This document shows positions 36,801-45,588 of a DNA stretch of 64,000 nucleotides, piece after piece. Under the pieces are notes generated by a model, which was given only the letters and a program-made list of their open reading frames with translations, did no database searches and was not told where the DNA came from. Both the position numbers and the translations under genes were made by a program. How positions within the stretch are numbered: position 1 is the first letter of the stretch; each line of letters starts with the position of its first letter. The stretch is from Paenibacillus sp. yr247 (GTDB lineage: Bacteria; Bacillota; Bacilli; Paenibacillales; NBRC-103111): the NCBI RefSeq assembly GCF_900103825.1, contig NZ_FNIF01000010.1, positions 108,745-172,744 of the forward strand. The letters run 5' to 3'.

Positions 36801-38243
36801 TCTGCCATAGGTTGCTCCTGCGACCGATTTATAATCGTCCTCCTTACCTAGACCGACATAAACGGCGTCCACCGGAGCCGATCCGAACATGTTGTGGAAA
36901 TCCGTATGATTGGTTTCCCAGGTAACAATATTAAGTGGCTGATAGGTAGCCGCCACAACCGACGAGCTTTTAACGGATGCGACATACTGGACGCTAGGGC
37001 TTGTGGATGCGGCTACGGTGATGGCCAGCTGGGCAGATGCCGGAGAGCCCATCGAATAATAGTAAGGACCTGAGCTGCCTTCATTTCCATTCGCAATAAC
37101 GGCGATAACGCCTGCCAGAACGGCATTGTTAATGGCAATAGAATCAGGGGAGTTAGGATCCTTCTCCGAGCTGTTTCCTAACGATAAGTTGATAACATCC
37201 ATATGATCCTTCACGGCCCGCTCTATGCCGTTAATGATTTGCGCAGAGGTCCCGGTAGCCTCTTTGGGTCCGTTAGGGTCGGCCGGATCCGCCACACCCA
37301 TTACTTTATAATCATGCAGTTCCGCCTCATAGGCGACGCCTTTCTGGACGAAGTCGTTAGTTTGGTTCACAGCCCTGCCGGCAATTGTCCCGGAAACGTG
37401 GGTCCCGTGAAGGGAGCCTTCGTATTTGTCCGTAGGAATATTAGGATCCTGATAAGGATAATCCTCGTAAGGATCGGAATCATTAAAATAGGAGTCGTAG
37501 CCGCCTTGAAACGCGCCTTTTAAATCGGGATGGATATAGTCGACCCCTGTATCAATGACGCCTACTTTTAACCCCAACCCCGTAAGTCCTTGCTCCCATG
37601 CTTTATCGACGCCAAGCTGCTTAAGAGGAGTCGCATCAAAAGAGTAGGAGTATGTACTCCTCGTTACCGTTGAGAAGCTTTCCGCCGATACAACGGGGTG
37701 ATAGAGCAAATTCCGATGAATGGATTTCACGCCCGCGATTTTGGCCAATTGCGGAATTTGATTGGCGCGAATGGTAACTTCCATTCCGTTAAGGACCGTG
37801 TTGTATTGATAGTTTACTTTAAGAGGGATGCCTGCGGCTTTTGCGGCATTAATAAATGCCGTTTGTTCGCTTTGAGCCGTTTGCTCCGTTGATTCGGCTG
37901 CCATCGTAACGTATCCCATCTTAGCCGCATACTGCCCCACTGCTGCGGGCAGTCCGTTCAATTGAATGATGACATTCATGTTATCGCTTGAAGATGTGTC
38001 GATATCAGATGCGATGAATGGAGCGTTTGAAGTTGTGAATGTGGAAATCTGGCTATTCGAGCTCTGTTTTAAGGCGGCTTGGGCCAAAGCATGCAGCTTA
38101 TCCGCCGGGAACACGTGAGCAGATGGAGCAGATTGATCGGAGGCCGAAACGTTCTGTCCCACTAGGCCGCCTAGTAAATTAACAACGGCTAAAAGAGCTG
38201 TCGATTTCTTGATGAGCGATGTTATCAATTTGGATACCCTCAT
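33900..38243 (-). CDS. Secreted S8 (subtilisin-family) serine protease with three SLH domains
   Basis: Surface protease of 1447 residues. Signal peptide (about 1-34), inhibitor-type propeptide (about 85-185), catalytic domain with D231 (VGVIDTGVDY), H279 (HGTHVSG), oxyanion N387 (IANGNEG) and S654 (LSGTSMATPHIAG), and a PA domain inserted at about 435-580. Fn3-like domains, a Pro/Gly linker (PPPPLSPSPSPTP) and three SLH repeats (the first begins FADIDQSWAKDQI) for cell-wall anchoring follow. The start is ATG 38243 (TTG 38252 is also possible); neither has a strong ribosome site, so coupling to the upstream subtilase, 23 bp away, is likely. All catalytic residues are intact. Confidence 0.92.
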   Translation of the reverse strand: MRVSKLITSLIKKSTALLAVVNLLGGLVGQNVSASDQSAPSAHVFPADKLHALAQAALKQSSNSQISTFTTSNAPFIASDIDTSSSDNMNVIIQLNGLPAAVGQYAAKMGYVTMAAESTEQTAQSEQTAFINAAKAAGIPLKVNYQYNTVLNGMEVTIRANQIPQLAKIAGVKSIHRNLLYHPVVSAESFSTVTRSTYSYSFDATPLKQLGVDKAWEQGLTGLGLKVGVIDTGVDYIHPDLKGAFQGGYDSYFNDSDPYEDYPYQDPNIPTDKYEGSLHGTHVSGTIAGRAVNQTNDFVQKGVAYEAELHDYKVMGVADPADPNGPKEATGTSAQIINGIERAVKDHMDVINLSLGNSSEKDPNSPDSIAINNAVLAGVIAVIANGNEGSSGPYYYSMGSPASAQLAITVAASTSPSVQYVASVKSSSVVAATYQPLNIVTWETNHTDFHNMFGSAPVDAVYVGLGKEDDYKSVAGATYGRIDGKIAFISRGEISFEEKVKTAKEHGAIGTIIFNGINKKDAEGNSVPDLSEDIPGRNGPIGSIASLGDSYKYIPLIDMPGTTGRAIARNLTAGKPLTFTFGDIFTENHLAGDTIAEFSSRGPNSDGNYGVKPDISAPGVNIYSTLPAYGKNPDGTIDYSKSYEKAYGRLSGTSMATPHIAGLALLLKQEHRDWSPFDIRAALANTADEIRNLDGTLYDVYSQGAGRANIAKAIKTPAVLQSLDKIKIYDSNYNPITMPSEASSVSFGTINPDAGTAVTEPLQLKNKSNSPLTYTAKVVIHPKVTSDPNHPIATPDVSNMIMTLSGLDTGSSSQITVAANDKRAFSLSAKAAKGAQHGVYEGEVLLENTEPAYPSLHLPFVIHVGDDSANNDFPVQIKSLSNKTVYSDTPVDIKANLKSGNMNYIELDVFGVDEQFKGTAAQIYDIDDKTHQYKLIPSGEITFPGFDGSYTIGREVLTGNNVVDHLPPGLYKIGIIAVHVNDAFEVDNQAYAFNSVIIKDEPAPINNDGDTPPPPLSPSPSPTPIFGGGGYGGLPGQVGTGTINKDVLAAVIPQGQPKMSIASQTAVQGKQLTATVKDSDIQKALEAAKQTPTSFVVGVTDNNSNEAQLKLFGSQSQLLKDAPKNSSIVFVWNDASVAAPVSALDSVPAGSDVAFSITKDADSARGFSDKFTEASIVGTPYAFEASSTVNGVSTPLAIASNQPIQRSFVLEQGSGAKATGALYKEGDKFYAIPAKFTQADNGATIVTISRPGFSSYAAASRHLVFADIDQSWAKDQIQSLADKFILNGTSDGEYSPKRSVTRAEFAAMLVRALGLQRKASSNPFSDVTQQDWFAEDVATAYQAGLVTGTGDGFKPNAEISRQDLTVMLVRAMNLLHMQKSAPLHHPYADSAQFSSYAQESIQAVTDTGLMQGIENMGSFYFNPKDATTREAVAIVLNELLKKAKLIN

Positions 38244-38266
38244 TTCAAACAAGATGGGAAAGCGGA

Positions 38267-41200
38267 TTAGTTCAATACGTTGATGGCGTCGATCGTTATG
38301 ACCGTTCCGGTAGAGCGAGCGTTTTTCTGTCCGATACTGACCACTTTGATTTTGTGATCGCCACTCGCAAGGCTCGGAGAAACAAATACGGGAACTTGAT
38401 ACTTCGCTTTGGAACTATACCAATCAACCGGATCAGACGTAACAAGCTTGTCATCTATATAAATTTGTGCTTTACCGTAGCCCGGACCGGTATTGGCCAG
38501 CAAAGCGACTCGAGTCCCTGTGAAGGAAAACTCCACAGAACTATTTTGTTCGACCGAAAATTTCTGCATGCCGCCGGTAAATTTCTGACTATAGCCGGAG
38601 CCCCAAATGCCCTGATAGGAAACCGAATCGTCAAACGAGGCAATCAAATTCGAGACGATCAACTTATCGATGTCGATCGTAGCGTCATCTGATTTTTTCG
38701 AAGACTTATCATGCTGTCCGGTCCATTGAATTTTGATGGTATGACGGCCGTTGCTGCCTAATGATTGTTTAAACAGCGATTGCTGCGTCAATGGCGTTTC
38801 GCTATAGAGCGAAGGAGATGCTACTTTGATATCGTCAATATAAACGTCAGCAATGCCGTAATTTACGCCTTTTGAGCCGATCCATTCAATGGTGTTTCCT
38901 TTGAAACCTAACTCCACTCTGCCTACCGCGTCCAGCTGCATGGACGTTCCGCCCGAATAGGAAGGGCTGGCCGCGGATGTCCAAGGGCCGGTGTACTGAA
39001 GGGATTTATCTTTGTCTTCGAATGTTCCCAATAGATTGCGAGAAAGCTTGCTGAGCGTAAATGTACCGGAACCGGCATAGGCATAGACGTCGACATAATA
39101 CGTTCCGGCTTTAGGCACTACGTACGTAATGGTTTCATTAGAAGTCCCCGGATGTTCGGATGAAGCGACAATTCCTGCTTTGCTGGCAACGGTTGTCGCA
39201 GACGAGTCGTATAATTCAAGATCGAAATCCGTACCTGCATCGGCAGTTAGGGAGAGGCTGATTTGTTCCCCGGCATTCAAATCGAGCGCATAGACTTTAT
39301 CCGGGTTGGTTGCTGCATCCAGCTTATCGGTAACCGTCGCATCTTGAAGCGGGGTGCCGGGAATGTCTTTATCCCAAACCGCTCTAAAGGCATCAATCAT
39401 TCTTCCGCTCACTGTCGTGCCGTTCAAGGCGCTGAGCGGTTTGCCGCTGTTCATTAATTTGCTCTTGACGGCTGCGGCATCCATATCCGGGTACTGGCTG
39501 AGCACAAGCGCCGCCGTACCGGTTGCGAAAGCGGCCGCCATATCCGTGCCGGTTTTGTAGCGGTAATAACCATTCGGCCACTCAATATCGACCTGGGTGA
39601 TCCAAGGATCATTCGAAGCGACAAGATCGGCGAAAAGAGAAAAATCCCATAGCTGAAACGGCTTATATCCTCCATAAATCGTGCCCTGTACTGGATAGGC
39701 ATTCGGGTTTCCGTTAATGCCTTCCCCCATCAAAACCAAATGTAAAGTATCTGATACAAATGAAGATTCGCTGATCTTATCGATGGCGTCTTGACCCGTC
39801 AGCAGCAGATGTCCGCCATTATTTAAATACGCAGTCAAGTTATCCTGATCATTCTTAGTTAAAAACACATCTGGAGATATAGGCGCTCTATATCCGGTAA
39901 ACCAAATCACGACGTCATATTGATTAAGCACTGTATTATCCGGACCATCTACCTTTTGATCTGCAGTGCTACTAATATCATAGGACAAGGTAGGATGAGA
40001 GAGTTTATAACTATTTAACAAGTCCTTATAGATTTGCAAAGTATCATCTGCGGCAAAAGGACCGATATCGCCTCCGCCGTAGCCGACATTATCGTCTTGC
40101 ACCAGCAACACTTTCGTTCCGTTGCCACCTCGAGACTGATTCAAGTAGTCCATTGCAGCGTCAAACATTTTTTGGCGTTGTTTCGGGTCCATCCCCAAAT
40201 CTTCTCTGATAGGGACTTCTTCAAAGCCTACCCCGTTAAATATCGCCTTGTATTCTTTGTTGGTTGGTCCTTCATACTTATGAATTTCCGCGCTGTAACC
40301 AATTTTATTGCTCGGAGATTCCGTGATCACATAGTCCCCTGGCGCGGCAACCTCGACGGAAGATTTTCCGAATGCGGCATTTGGGGCCAAGTTCCCACCT
40401 CTATCTACACCCGTGACGCTCAGAACGTTGGGGCTTTTAAAATCGGCAGGATAAACCGGGATAATATCGGTATTCAGACCATCATGGTCGCCGGCGGCCG
40501 ATACGAAGAGCAAGGAGGAATGCTCGATGGCATCGCGTAAAGCTTGACTATAGCCAGGCGTGAACCATCCAATATTGGCAATTTTGGCGCCATGGCTTTG
40601 CGCATAATCGATAGCTTTAATAACATCTTCTATATATCCGATGTCCGTCATAACCTTAAGCGGCATGATTTTCACATGTGGAGCAACGCCTGCAATACCG
40701 TAAAAATTGTTCGATCTAGCTGCTATGATGCTGGCAAGCCAGGTTCCATGATAATCGGATAATTTATCTTTGATATCGAATAGCGAGCCATCGTTGTGGA
40801 CGAAGTCCCAACCATTAATATCTTGATTATTTTTTTGCGGATCTGTTTGAGTATTTCTCCAAATATTTGGATATAAATCTGGCAACGTGGTTTGGACGCC
40901 GCTATCGATGACAGCTACAATCAGGTCCTCGCTGCCTTGGGTAATGGCCCAGGCTTCAGGCGCGTTGATATCAATGTCGGGCGTGCCTGCTGGAGCATCC
41001 CCATTGTGAAGGGTTTGGCCTGTGTTGTTTAATCCCCATTGCTCGTTGAAGAACGGGTCATTTGGCGTAAATGGTTTAGGTGTGTTGGCAGACTGCTCTA
41101 ACACTTGACCAGTGTTCATTTTCACTTCGGATTTCTCGGGAATATTGGCCGGGTAGATTTTATAATCAGGCTCCGCATATTCAACATTTGCGTCATTCTT

Positions 41201-41614
41201 TAATTCAGCAATGACTTTATTGATATCCGTTCCATCTTTCAAATGGAGCATTTGGATGCCGGTTTGCGTTAACGGACGAGATTCCGCAACTTGCTCTGCA
41301 GCATACGGACTTGACAGAGCCGATATAGAAACATTCGATTTATATTTCACAATGACGCGGTCCGGGGCGTATTCTTGCTTTAGAACTTGAGAATCTGACG
41401 AGGCCGAGGCGCCGTCCGCATGACTTTTAACGTCGGTTTTGCCATTTGTTACAGGCTGCTCGCCTAAGGTCATTTGACTTTTTCTCGGCTTGGAATTTAC
41501 TTGTGCGGAATCGCTCGCATTCGCCGTGTTCGCATCGTATATCGGGACAGCTATTCCAAATGCCACAAATATCGAAACTGCGATCTTGAATATCTTATCT
41601 TTTTGCCAATACAA
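38267..41614 (-). CDS. Secreted S8-family pseudoprotease with inserted GATase-like and C-terminal jelly-roll domains
   Basis: Secreted protein of 1115 residues. Signal peptide, propeptide-like region, then an S8 fold with D237 (VAVIDSGVQ) and H289 (YHGTWLAS) kept. The oxyanion Asn position reads SAAGDHDG (D376) and the nucleophile loop reads TGTDMAAAFATG (D691), so Ser and Asn are both replaced by Asp and activity is unlikely. An insertion at about 440-670 has a flavodoxin/GATase-like pattern (KVLLVQDDN, YDVVIWFTGY, LNNGGHLLLTG). A PPC-like domain and two jelly-roll modules end the protein. The start is TTG 41614, nine bases after GAGGAA. It precedes the active SLH protease in the same operon. 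Confidence 0.85.
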   Translation of the reverse strand: MYWQKDKIFKIAVSIFVAFGIAVPIYDANTANASDSAQVNSKPRKSQMTLGEQPVTNGKTDVKSHADGASASSDSQVLKQEYAPDRVIVKYKSNVSISALSSPYAAEQVAESRPLTQTGIQMLHLKDGTDINKVIAELKNDANVEYAEPDYKIYPANIPEKSEVKMNTGQVLEQSANTPKPFTPNDPFFNEQWGLNNTGQTLHNGDAPAGTPDIDINAPEAWAITQGSEDLIVAVIDSGVQTTLPDLYPNIWRNTQTDPQKNNQDINGWDFVHNDGSLFDIKDKLSDYHGTWLASIIAARSNNFYGIAGVAPHVKIMPLKVMTDIGYIEDVIKAIDYAQSHGAKIANIGWFTPGYSQALRDAIEHSSLLFVSAAGDHDGLNTDIIPVYPADFKSPNVLSVTGVDRGGNLAPNAAFGKSSVEVAAPGDYVITESPSNKIGYSAEIHKYEGPTNKEYKAIFNGVGFEEVPIREDLGMDPKQRQKMFDAAMDYLNQSRGGNGTKVLLVQDDNVGYGGGDIGPFAADDTLQIYKDLLNSYKLSHPTLSYDISSTADQKVDGPDNTVLNQYDVVIWFTGYRAPISPDVFLTKNDQDNLTAYLNNGGHLLLTGQDAIDKISESSFVSDTLHLVLMGEGINGNPNAYPVQGTIYGGYKPFQLWDFSLFADLVASNDPWITQVDIEWPNGYYRYKTGTDMAAAFATGTAALVLSQYPDMDAAAVKSKLMNSGKPLSALNGTTVSGRMIDAFRAVWDKDIPGTPLQDATVTDKLDAATNPDKVYALDLNAGEQISLSLTADAGTDFDLELYDSSATTVASKAGIVASSEHPGTSNETITYVVPKAGTYYVDVYAYAGSGTFTLSKLSRNLLGTFEDKDKSLQYTGPWTSAASPSYSGGTSMQLDAVGRVELGFKGNTIEWIGSKGVNYGIADVYIDDIKVASPSLYSETPLTQQSLFKQSLGSNGRHTIKIQWTGQHDKSSKKSDDATIDIDKLIVSNLIASFDDSVSYQGIWGSGYSQKFTGGMQKFSVEQNSSVEFSFTGTRVALLANTGPGYGKAQIYIDDKLVTSDPVDWYSSKAKYQVPVFVSPSLASGDHKIKVVSIGQKNARSTGTVITIDAINVLN

Positions 41615-41702
41615 TCCTGTCACTTCCTCTGCCGAAATGTGATAGATAAGCTAATATTTCTTGGTAGTATTCAAAATGAAGCCGAACACTGGGTAACGGA
41701 TG

Positions 41703-41817
41703 AAAGCGGATTCATAAACATGGAGAGAAGAACAGAAACTGTTGCGTCTTACCCATTTGAATCTCTAAGCCTGACGATTATAGTCTCATATGCCCGTTTA
41801 TGCAAGTAAAAGAAACA
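41703..41817. repeat. Direct repeat R1 (about 114 bp) with promoter
   Basis: R1 (41703-41817) and R2 (41869-41982) match over about 114 positions with around 20 differences, 51 bp apart. Each carries a complete promoter on the minus strand. This looks like a tandem duplication of the upstream region of the subtilase operon. Confidence 0.8.
41777..41805 (-). promoter_or_regulatory. Proximal promoter of the subtilase operon (in R1)
   Basis: TTGCAT, a 17-base spacer ending GGGCATATGAGAC, TATAAT on the minus strand. It lies about 160 bp upstream of the start codon of the pseudoprotease. Confidence 0.7.
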
Positions 41818-41868
41818 TGCTTGCGATTAAAGTACATGGTCATCAAGTATTCTCCCGTCAATGCTGCC

Positions 41869-41982
41869 AAAGCGGATTCATGACCATAGTGAGAAGAACA
41901 GAATCTGATGCGTCCTACCAATTTGAATCTCTAAGACGGACGATTATAGTCTCATATGCCCGTTTTGCAAGTGGAAGAAACC
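41869..41982. repeat. Direct repeat R2 (about 114 bp) with promoter
   Basis: Second copy of R1. The first bases (AAGCGGATTCAT) and the last part (CATATGCCCGTTT) are the best conserved. Confidence 0.8.
41943..41970 (-). promoter_or_regulatory. Distal promoter of the subtilase operon (in R2)
   Basis: TTGCAA, a 16-base spacer with GGGCATATGAGAC, TATAAT on the minus strand; the same box as in R1 and in the MarR promoter. Confidence 0.65.
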
Positions 41983-42106
41983 AACAAAACGTATGGATTA
42001 CACCAAACTTAGTAAGACCAAATACCAGAAACCCAATTCCTAAAAAAAGCTTGGAATACGATGGACAAAATATGTATGCAAATCACCACCCCCCTACTAA
42101 TTTAAT

Positions 42107-42366
42107 TTAGTATAATATTTTGTTATTTTTTTCGTCAAGATAAAAATCAGAAATACCTCTACCTGTCATGAAAGTTGATAACATCCCGGGTACTTTGACC
42201 AGCAGCCGAATCCATGTTCGACTGTCCGCAAAAAAGCTGAAAATCTTCATCCCTGATATATCCCGATGAAACAGAAATGCTTTTGTTCTGAATGACAAAC
42301 GTTGCTTGAGCCTCCTCTTTTCCTGTAAATGTAAAATATAGGTAGCCGCTGCCTCGTGTAATGCTG
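42107..42366 (-). pseudogene. Frameshifted remnant of an SCP2 sterol-binding-like domain
   Basis: Directly after the stop of the permease, one frame reads GSGYLYFTFTGKEEAQATFV and IQNKSISVSSGYIRDEDF (stop at 42159). A second frame takes over with FFADSRTWIRLLVKVPGMLS and TFMTGRG (stop at 42107). Joined, these resemble the C-terminal half of an SCP2 sterol-carrier-like domain. The N-terminal part of any parent gene is absent, so it is a decayed fragment. The family call is from memory and is moderate at best. Confidence 0.45.
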
Positions 42367-43191
42367 TTAGCCTTTTACGGCTCCATCCGTAATCCCTTGG
42401 ATAATCCAACGTTGGAAGATGGCGAAAATCACGACAATCGGAATCGATGACAAAATCAGTGCAGCCAGAATCAACGACCATTCGCGACTGTACTTGCCGA
42501 AGAACATATTGATTGTCAAGACTAACGTATATTGGCGAAAATCGGTAAGCATCAGTACTGGCAGTAGGAAATCGTTCCACAGCCACAGCAGATTCAAAAT
42601 ACCAATCGTAAATGTAATCGGAAGCAGCAACGGTAAAATGATCATGAAAAAGGTTTTAATCTCGCTGCATCCGTCCATTTTCGCGGATTCATCTAATTCT
42701 CGCGGAATGCCTTTCACAAAACCGTGGTAAAGAAACACTGCCATGCTGACGCCCAATCCGGCACAAACAATACCCAAACCAAATGGCGAACCCTGAAGCC
42801 CAAGTGACTTGGCCATCTTGGTTAAAGTAATCATGATGGTCTGAAAAGGAATCAGCATAGATGATACGAAAAGCATGAAAATCACGTTGCTCAGTTTCCC
42901 GGACGTTCGGGAAAGCTTGTATCCCGCCAAAGAGCTGCATAAAACGATGACAACAATGCCTGTTACGGTTACAACAATTGTATTCCAACCGCTCTTCAGC
43001 ATGTTAGCCTTGTTAAAGGCCTGCACATAGTTTTCAATGTGCAGATTGACAGGGAAACCTAGAACGGAGCTGTACATCTCTCCTTGTGTCTTAAAGGAAT
43101 TCAAAATAGCCATGTAAATCGGGAATAGAAAGAATACCGCCAAAATGACCAAAGCCGCCAGAGACAGACCAACATACAATCGTCTGTTCAT
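42367..43191 (-). CDS. Carbohydrate ABC transporter permease (MalG type)
   Basis: Permease of 274 residues, six helices, with the EAA loop ELDESAKMDGCSEIKTFFMI and the C-terminus GITDGAVKG typical of MalG/UgpE-like CUT1 permeases. Its ATG overlaps the stop of the MalF-type gene (ATGA), so both are translated together. It is encoded after a binding lipoprotein and a two-component system. Confidence 0.9.
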   Translation of the reverse strand: MNRRLYVGLSLAALVILAVFFLFPIYMAILNSFKTQGEMYSSVLGFPVNLHIENYVQAFNKANMLKSGWNTIVVTVTGIVVIVLCSSLAGYKLSRTSGKLSNVIFMLFVSSMLIPFQTIMITLTKMAKSLGLQGSPFGLGIVCAGLGVSMAVFLYHGFVKGIPRELDESAKMDGCSEIKTFFMIILPLLLPITFTIGILNLLWLWNDFLLPVLMLTDFRQYTLVLTINMFFGKYSREWSLILAALILSSIPIVVIFAIFQRWIIQGITDGAVKG

Positions 43192-44072
43192 GCCTCCACC
43201 TCCCGCTTCTTCATTACGGACACTTGAACAAGCGTAATAACAAGTATGATCAGGAAGAGAATAATCGCTTTGGCGCTGGCATAACCATATCTGAAATTGC
43301 GCTGATAAGCCTCTTCCAAAATATTCATAGAGATAACTTGAGTTGCCCGGGCAGGACCTCCGCCTGTTAAAGCATAGACAAGGTCATACACTTTAAACGA
43401 GTGGTTCAAGGTTAAAAAGATACAGATCGTTAGCGCATGCGCAATCAAAGGCAAAGTAATGTAACGCAGCATATGATGAGGCTTGGCGCCGTCAATAATA
43501 GCCGCTTCCTTGAGATGCTTTGGAATGCCTTGTATGGCAGACATATAAATAATCATTAAAGTTCCTATACCGCCCCAAATGGAAACGAGCATGATTGTAA
43601 AGAACGAAATGTTCGGGTCACCCAGCCAGGAAATATCGAGAAATTTTAAGACTGCATACTTGGACAAAGCCGGCATTACCTTTGTAAATACGAATACCCA
43701 CATGAATGTACTTATGATAATACTTAACATGCTAGGCATGAAAAAGATGGTTCGAAGCAATCCTTTTCCTTTGCTTTGAGATTCAATCAATAACGCAAGC
43801 AGCAATGCGATGGCGTTCTGAAAAACGACAGCAAACAAAACATACTTGGCAGTGAATAGAATCGATGATCGAAAATTCGTATCATCGCGAATAGCTTCAA
43901 TGAAATTCTGTATCCCAACGAAGCTGTAATGTTTATTCAAGCCATCCCAGTTCGTAAAGCTGTAATAAGAGCCTTGGAGCATTGGAATGACAAGAAATAT
44001 AACATACATGATAAAAGCGGGCAGCACGAACAAGATCAATGATGTATGGTCTTTGGCAAGGCGTTTCAGCAC
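43188..44072 (-). CDS. Carbohydrate ABC transporter permease (MalF type)
   Basis: Permease of 294 residues with the EAA loop PKHLKEAAIIDGAKPHHMLR and MalF/UgpA-like features (YSFTNWDGLN near the N-terminus, ALTGGGPARATQVISMNI near the end). The start is GTG 44072, behind AAGGAG. It belongs to the third importer of the window, distinct from the LplB/LplC types upstream. Confidence 0.9.
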   Translation of the reverse strand: MLKRLAKDHTSLILFVLPAFIMYVIFLVIPMLQGSYYSFTNWDGLNKHYSFVGIQNFIEAIRDDTNFRSSILFTAKYVLFAVVFQNAIALLLALLIESQSKGKGLLRTIFFMPSMLSIIISTFMWVFVFTKVMPALSKYAVLKFLDISWLGDPNISFFTIMLVSIWGGIGTLMIIYMSAIQGIPKHLKEAAIIDGAKPHHMLRYITLPLIAHALTICIFLTLNHSFKVYDLVYALTGGGPARATQVISMNILEEAYQRNFRYGYASAKAIILFLIILVITLVQVSVMKKREVEA

Positions 44073-44154
44073 GTAGGCTCACTCCTTAGGAAAATCTTGT
44101 GCCCTACCCTAACCTTTCAAAGGCCAGGGCAGAGCACAACATGTCTTCTATTCT

Positions 44155-45459
44155 TTATTTTTTATTTGCTATGGCGTTTGCATCTTTCCAGGTTTTATCC
44201 AGATCCTTGATGACATCATCTGCGGACATTTTCTTGTTAAAATAGGCTTGAAGCGCTTTGCCTGATTCATCCTTCACTGCCGCTGGAATCTGAGGATCTT
44301 TATAGGCCTGTCCTTTGTTCACATAAACGGAAGCGTCCTCAACCCAAGGATAAGGTTTGAAAGAGTGGTTTTTGGACACTGGATTGAATTTCAATCCTTG
44401 GTACAGATCGTTTGAAGCTTGATCATCCAAAATGAAATTCAGCAGATCTGCCGAAACTTCTTTATTCTTGCCTTGGGCAGCCATCGCCAAGGACGTTGAC
44501 ACGGAAACGTTGATTTGTGTTGAGGTAGAATCATCATTGATAGGAAGAGGAGCAACCCCAAATTCGAACTTGTCATTAGCTTTCAAAAGGCTGTCCGCAT
44601 CCCATGGTCCTTGTACCCACATAGCAGCTTTGCCGGCAGCAAAATCAGCAGCTCCGTCATCGTTGCCTACTTCAAATACACGATCTGTTCCGTTGCTGTT
44701 AACAAGATCGATGATACCGAACATATCTTTCACTTCTGCGAAGCTTCCTTGATTTTTGTACATTTTATCAACAAAATCCTTATGGCTTGAATTGCCTAAT
44801 CCACCAATCGTTAGAGGCAAGAATAACTGAGGAATCCAGCTTTCTTTGTAGCTGAGCATGAACGGCTTGATTTTTTTGTCATTTAATGTTTGAACAACTG
44901 TCTTCATTTCTGTCAAAGTAGACGGCGGTTTAATACCTAGATCTTTGAAGATTTTTTTGTTGTAGAGATAACCCCATGCTAAGCTTTCCATAGGAACCGC
45001 TACTACTTTGTTGTCGATAGTCACGAGTGACTTGATGCCATCGATGAGCTTACCAGAAAGCGGTTGTTTCGTTAAATCTTCCAAATAACCGGCTTTGTAG
45101 TAGTCTGGAATATCGTTCACGGCATGAAGGCTGAATATATCCGGTACGTCGCCGGTTGCCAGACGAGTTTTCAAAATTTGTGTTGAATTATCGGAGCCTG
45201 GATACTCGGTGTTGATCGTAACCTCAATATTTTTTTCCTTCTTTTCTTTCTTAGCAAATGCAGCGAAGTACTTCTCGAATTGATCACGAAAACGGTCCAA
45301 GCCGCCAAGAAATACCTTCAATTCCACTTTTTTAGGCGCAACCTCGCTTTTAGACGTGCTGCTGCTTTCTCCGGCGCTTGGTGTTCCTTGACCGGAAGAA
45401 CAAGCTACTGTGGTTCCTAGCATCGTCATAGTAACAATCATTGCAAGTGCTTTCTTCAT
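44155..45459 (-). CDS. Extracellular sugar-binding lipoprotein
   Basis: Family 1 solute-binding lipoprotein of 434 residues. The start is ATG 45459 behind GGGGAGGCG, trimming 37 residues from the longest frame. Signal peptide with a Cys at about 20 (GTTVACSSG), then the binding fold with ATGDVPDIFSLHAVNDIPDY and AAMWVQGPWDADSLLKANDK. A cre-like site lies 20 bp upstream, so glucose repression through CcpA is plausible. The ligand is probably a mono- or disaccharide, judging from the MalF/MalG-like partners. Confidence 0.92.
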   Translation of the reverse strand: MKKALAMIVTMTMLGTTVACSSGQGTPSAGESSSTSKSEVAPKKVELKVFLGGLDRFRDQFEKYFAAFAKKEKKEKNIEVTINTEYPGSDNSTQILKTRLATGDVPDIFSLHAVNDIPDYYKAGYLEDLTKQPLSGKLIDGIKSLVTIDNKVVAVPMESLAWGYLYNKKIFKDLGIKPPSTLTEMKTVVQTLNDKKIKPFMLSYKESWIPQLFLPLTIGGLGNSSHKDFVDKMYKNQGSFAEVKDMFGIIDLVNSNGTDRVFEVGNDDGAADFAAGKAAMWVQGPWDADSLLKANDKFEFGVAPLPINDDSTSTQINVSVSTSLAMAAQGKNKEVSADLLNFILDDQASNDLYQGLKFNPVSKNHSFKPYPWVEDASVYVNKGQAYKDPQIPAAVKDESGKALQAYFNKKMSADDVIKDLDKTWKDANAIANKK

Positions 45460-45479
45460 TTTTTCGCCTCCCCTTGTTA

Positions 45480-45493
45480 TGGTAACGCTTACG
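45480..45493. promoter_or_regulatory. cre-like site (CcpA) before the third importer
   Basis: TGGTAACGCTTACG; read on the minus strand it matches the cre consensus TGWAANCGNTNWCA at about 12 of 14 positions. It lies between the two-component genes and the lipoprotein start. Confidence 0.45.
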
Positions 45494-45588
45494 AGTCCTA
45501 GTATACTTGAGAAAGCGCCGCCATTCACTGGACAGAAAATGCATATCTGACTGGACAATATTGATATCATTGGACTGACTTAAGCTCG

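Noticed and set aside
42107..42586. 159-codon frame as one gene
   Set aside because: Its first part overlaps the permease in another frame; only the part after the permease stop looks protein-like and needs a second frame to be complete.
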